Positions 5,298-5,438 of a stretch of DNA of 5,438 bases are shown piece after piece (the stretch's first letter is position 1; each line of letters begins with the position of its first letter). The stretch is from Candidatus Manganitrophaceae bacterium (GTDB taxonomy: Bacteria > Nitrospirota > Nitrospiria > SBBL01 > Manganitrophaceae). The notes beneath the pieces are model-generated. The model made no database searches, was not told where the DNA came from, and was given only the letters and a program-made list of their open reading frames with translations. The stretch lies in assembly GCA_004297235.1 (NCBI GenBank), contig SCUR01000104.1:1-5438 (forward strand), given 5' to 3'. Position numbers and translations under genes: made by a program.

Positions 5298-5438
5298 ATG
5301 GTTACAAAATACTTCTGGATTGTGATCAGTCCTATCTTTATTCTCTTTTCCCATTTTTCCACGGGTTGGGCCGAGGAGCAGAAAAACGCGCCTGTCAATC
5401 TCGCCTCGTACGATCCGAAAACGCTGGTCTTTGTGGCC
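5298..5438 (+). CDS. Exported protein of unknown function, 5' part
   Basis: Only the first 47 codons are in the window, and the frame is open to its end. A strong ribosome-binding site GGAGG (5286-5290) lies 7 bases before the ATG. Residues 1-25 look like a Sec signal peptide: MVTKYFW, then a hydrophobic stretch IVISPIFILF, then STGWA before EEQKN, where signal peptidase I could cut. No lipobox cysteine is present, so it is not an obvious lipoprotein. The mature start, PVNLASYDPKTLVFVA, is too short to assign to a family. The gene begins 32 bases after the porin with no terminator between, so it is probably co-transcribed and shares riboswitch control at the RNA level. A periplasmic or membrane partner of the porin is possible but not shown. 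Confidence 0.75.
   Translation, partial: MVTKYFWIVISPIFILFSHFSTGWAEEQKNAPVNLASYDPKTLVFVA

Noticed and set aside
1..5438. Mobile elements, CRISPR arrays, tRNA or rRNA genes
   Set aside because: No terminal inverted repeats, transposase motifs, regularly spaced repeats or tRNA-like cloverleaf were seen, and coding density on the + strand leaves little room for them.

Overview
The window looks like chromosomal DNA of a moderately GC-rich, Gram-negative (double-membrane) bacterium. It carries most of a late cobalamin (vitamin B12) biosynthesis operon, followed by a separately controlled envelope unit. The outer-membrane porin and the two predicted signal peptides establish the two-membrane envelope. 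The porin type and the free-standing thioredoxin-like ferredoxin suggest a Nitrospirota-like or similar environmental lineage, but this is a weak inference and no taxonomic marker is present.

Region 1 (positions 2-3674) holds five genes on the + strand, closely spaced and without visible terminators: the 3' part of cobJ/cbiH (C17 methylation and ring contraction), cobM/cbiF (C11 methylation), cobO/btuR (ATP:corrinoid adenosyltransferase), cobB/cbiA (a,c-diamide synthase) and a small thioredoxin-like [2Fe-2S] ferredoxin. Gaps between genes are 11-22 bases, which fits one transcript whose promoter lies upstream of the window. The products build the corrin macrocycle, amidate it and attach the adenosyl ligand. 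The ferredoxin is a plausible electron donor to one of the redox steps, such as reduction of cobalt before adenosylation. The window does not decide between the early-cobalt (Cbi) and late-cobalt (Cob) routes, because cobG, cbiG, cobNST and cbiK/cbiX are not seen.

Region 2 (3675-3936) is a 262-base gap almost filled by a well-conserved cobalamin riboswitch, about 3718-3882. It ends in a near-consensus B12 box, and a candidate promoter would start the transcript at its first helix. A 7-bp hairpin without a U-tract follows, so control is more likely at translation than by termination.

Region 3 (3937-5438) holds what the riboswitch governs: a 442-residue OprB-type outer-membrane porin with a signal peptide, a short coiled coil and a two-cysteine linker. 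After 32 bases comes the start of another exported protein, cut by the window end. Riboswitch control of a porin, where a TonB-dependent BtuB receptor would be usual, is the most interesting feature. It suggests that the porin and its partner take up corrinoids, cobalt or a B12 precursor when internal B12 is low, next to genes for making B12 de novo. The substrate is inferred from regulation and position only.
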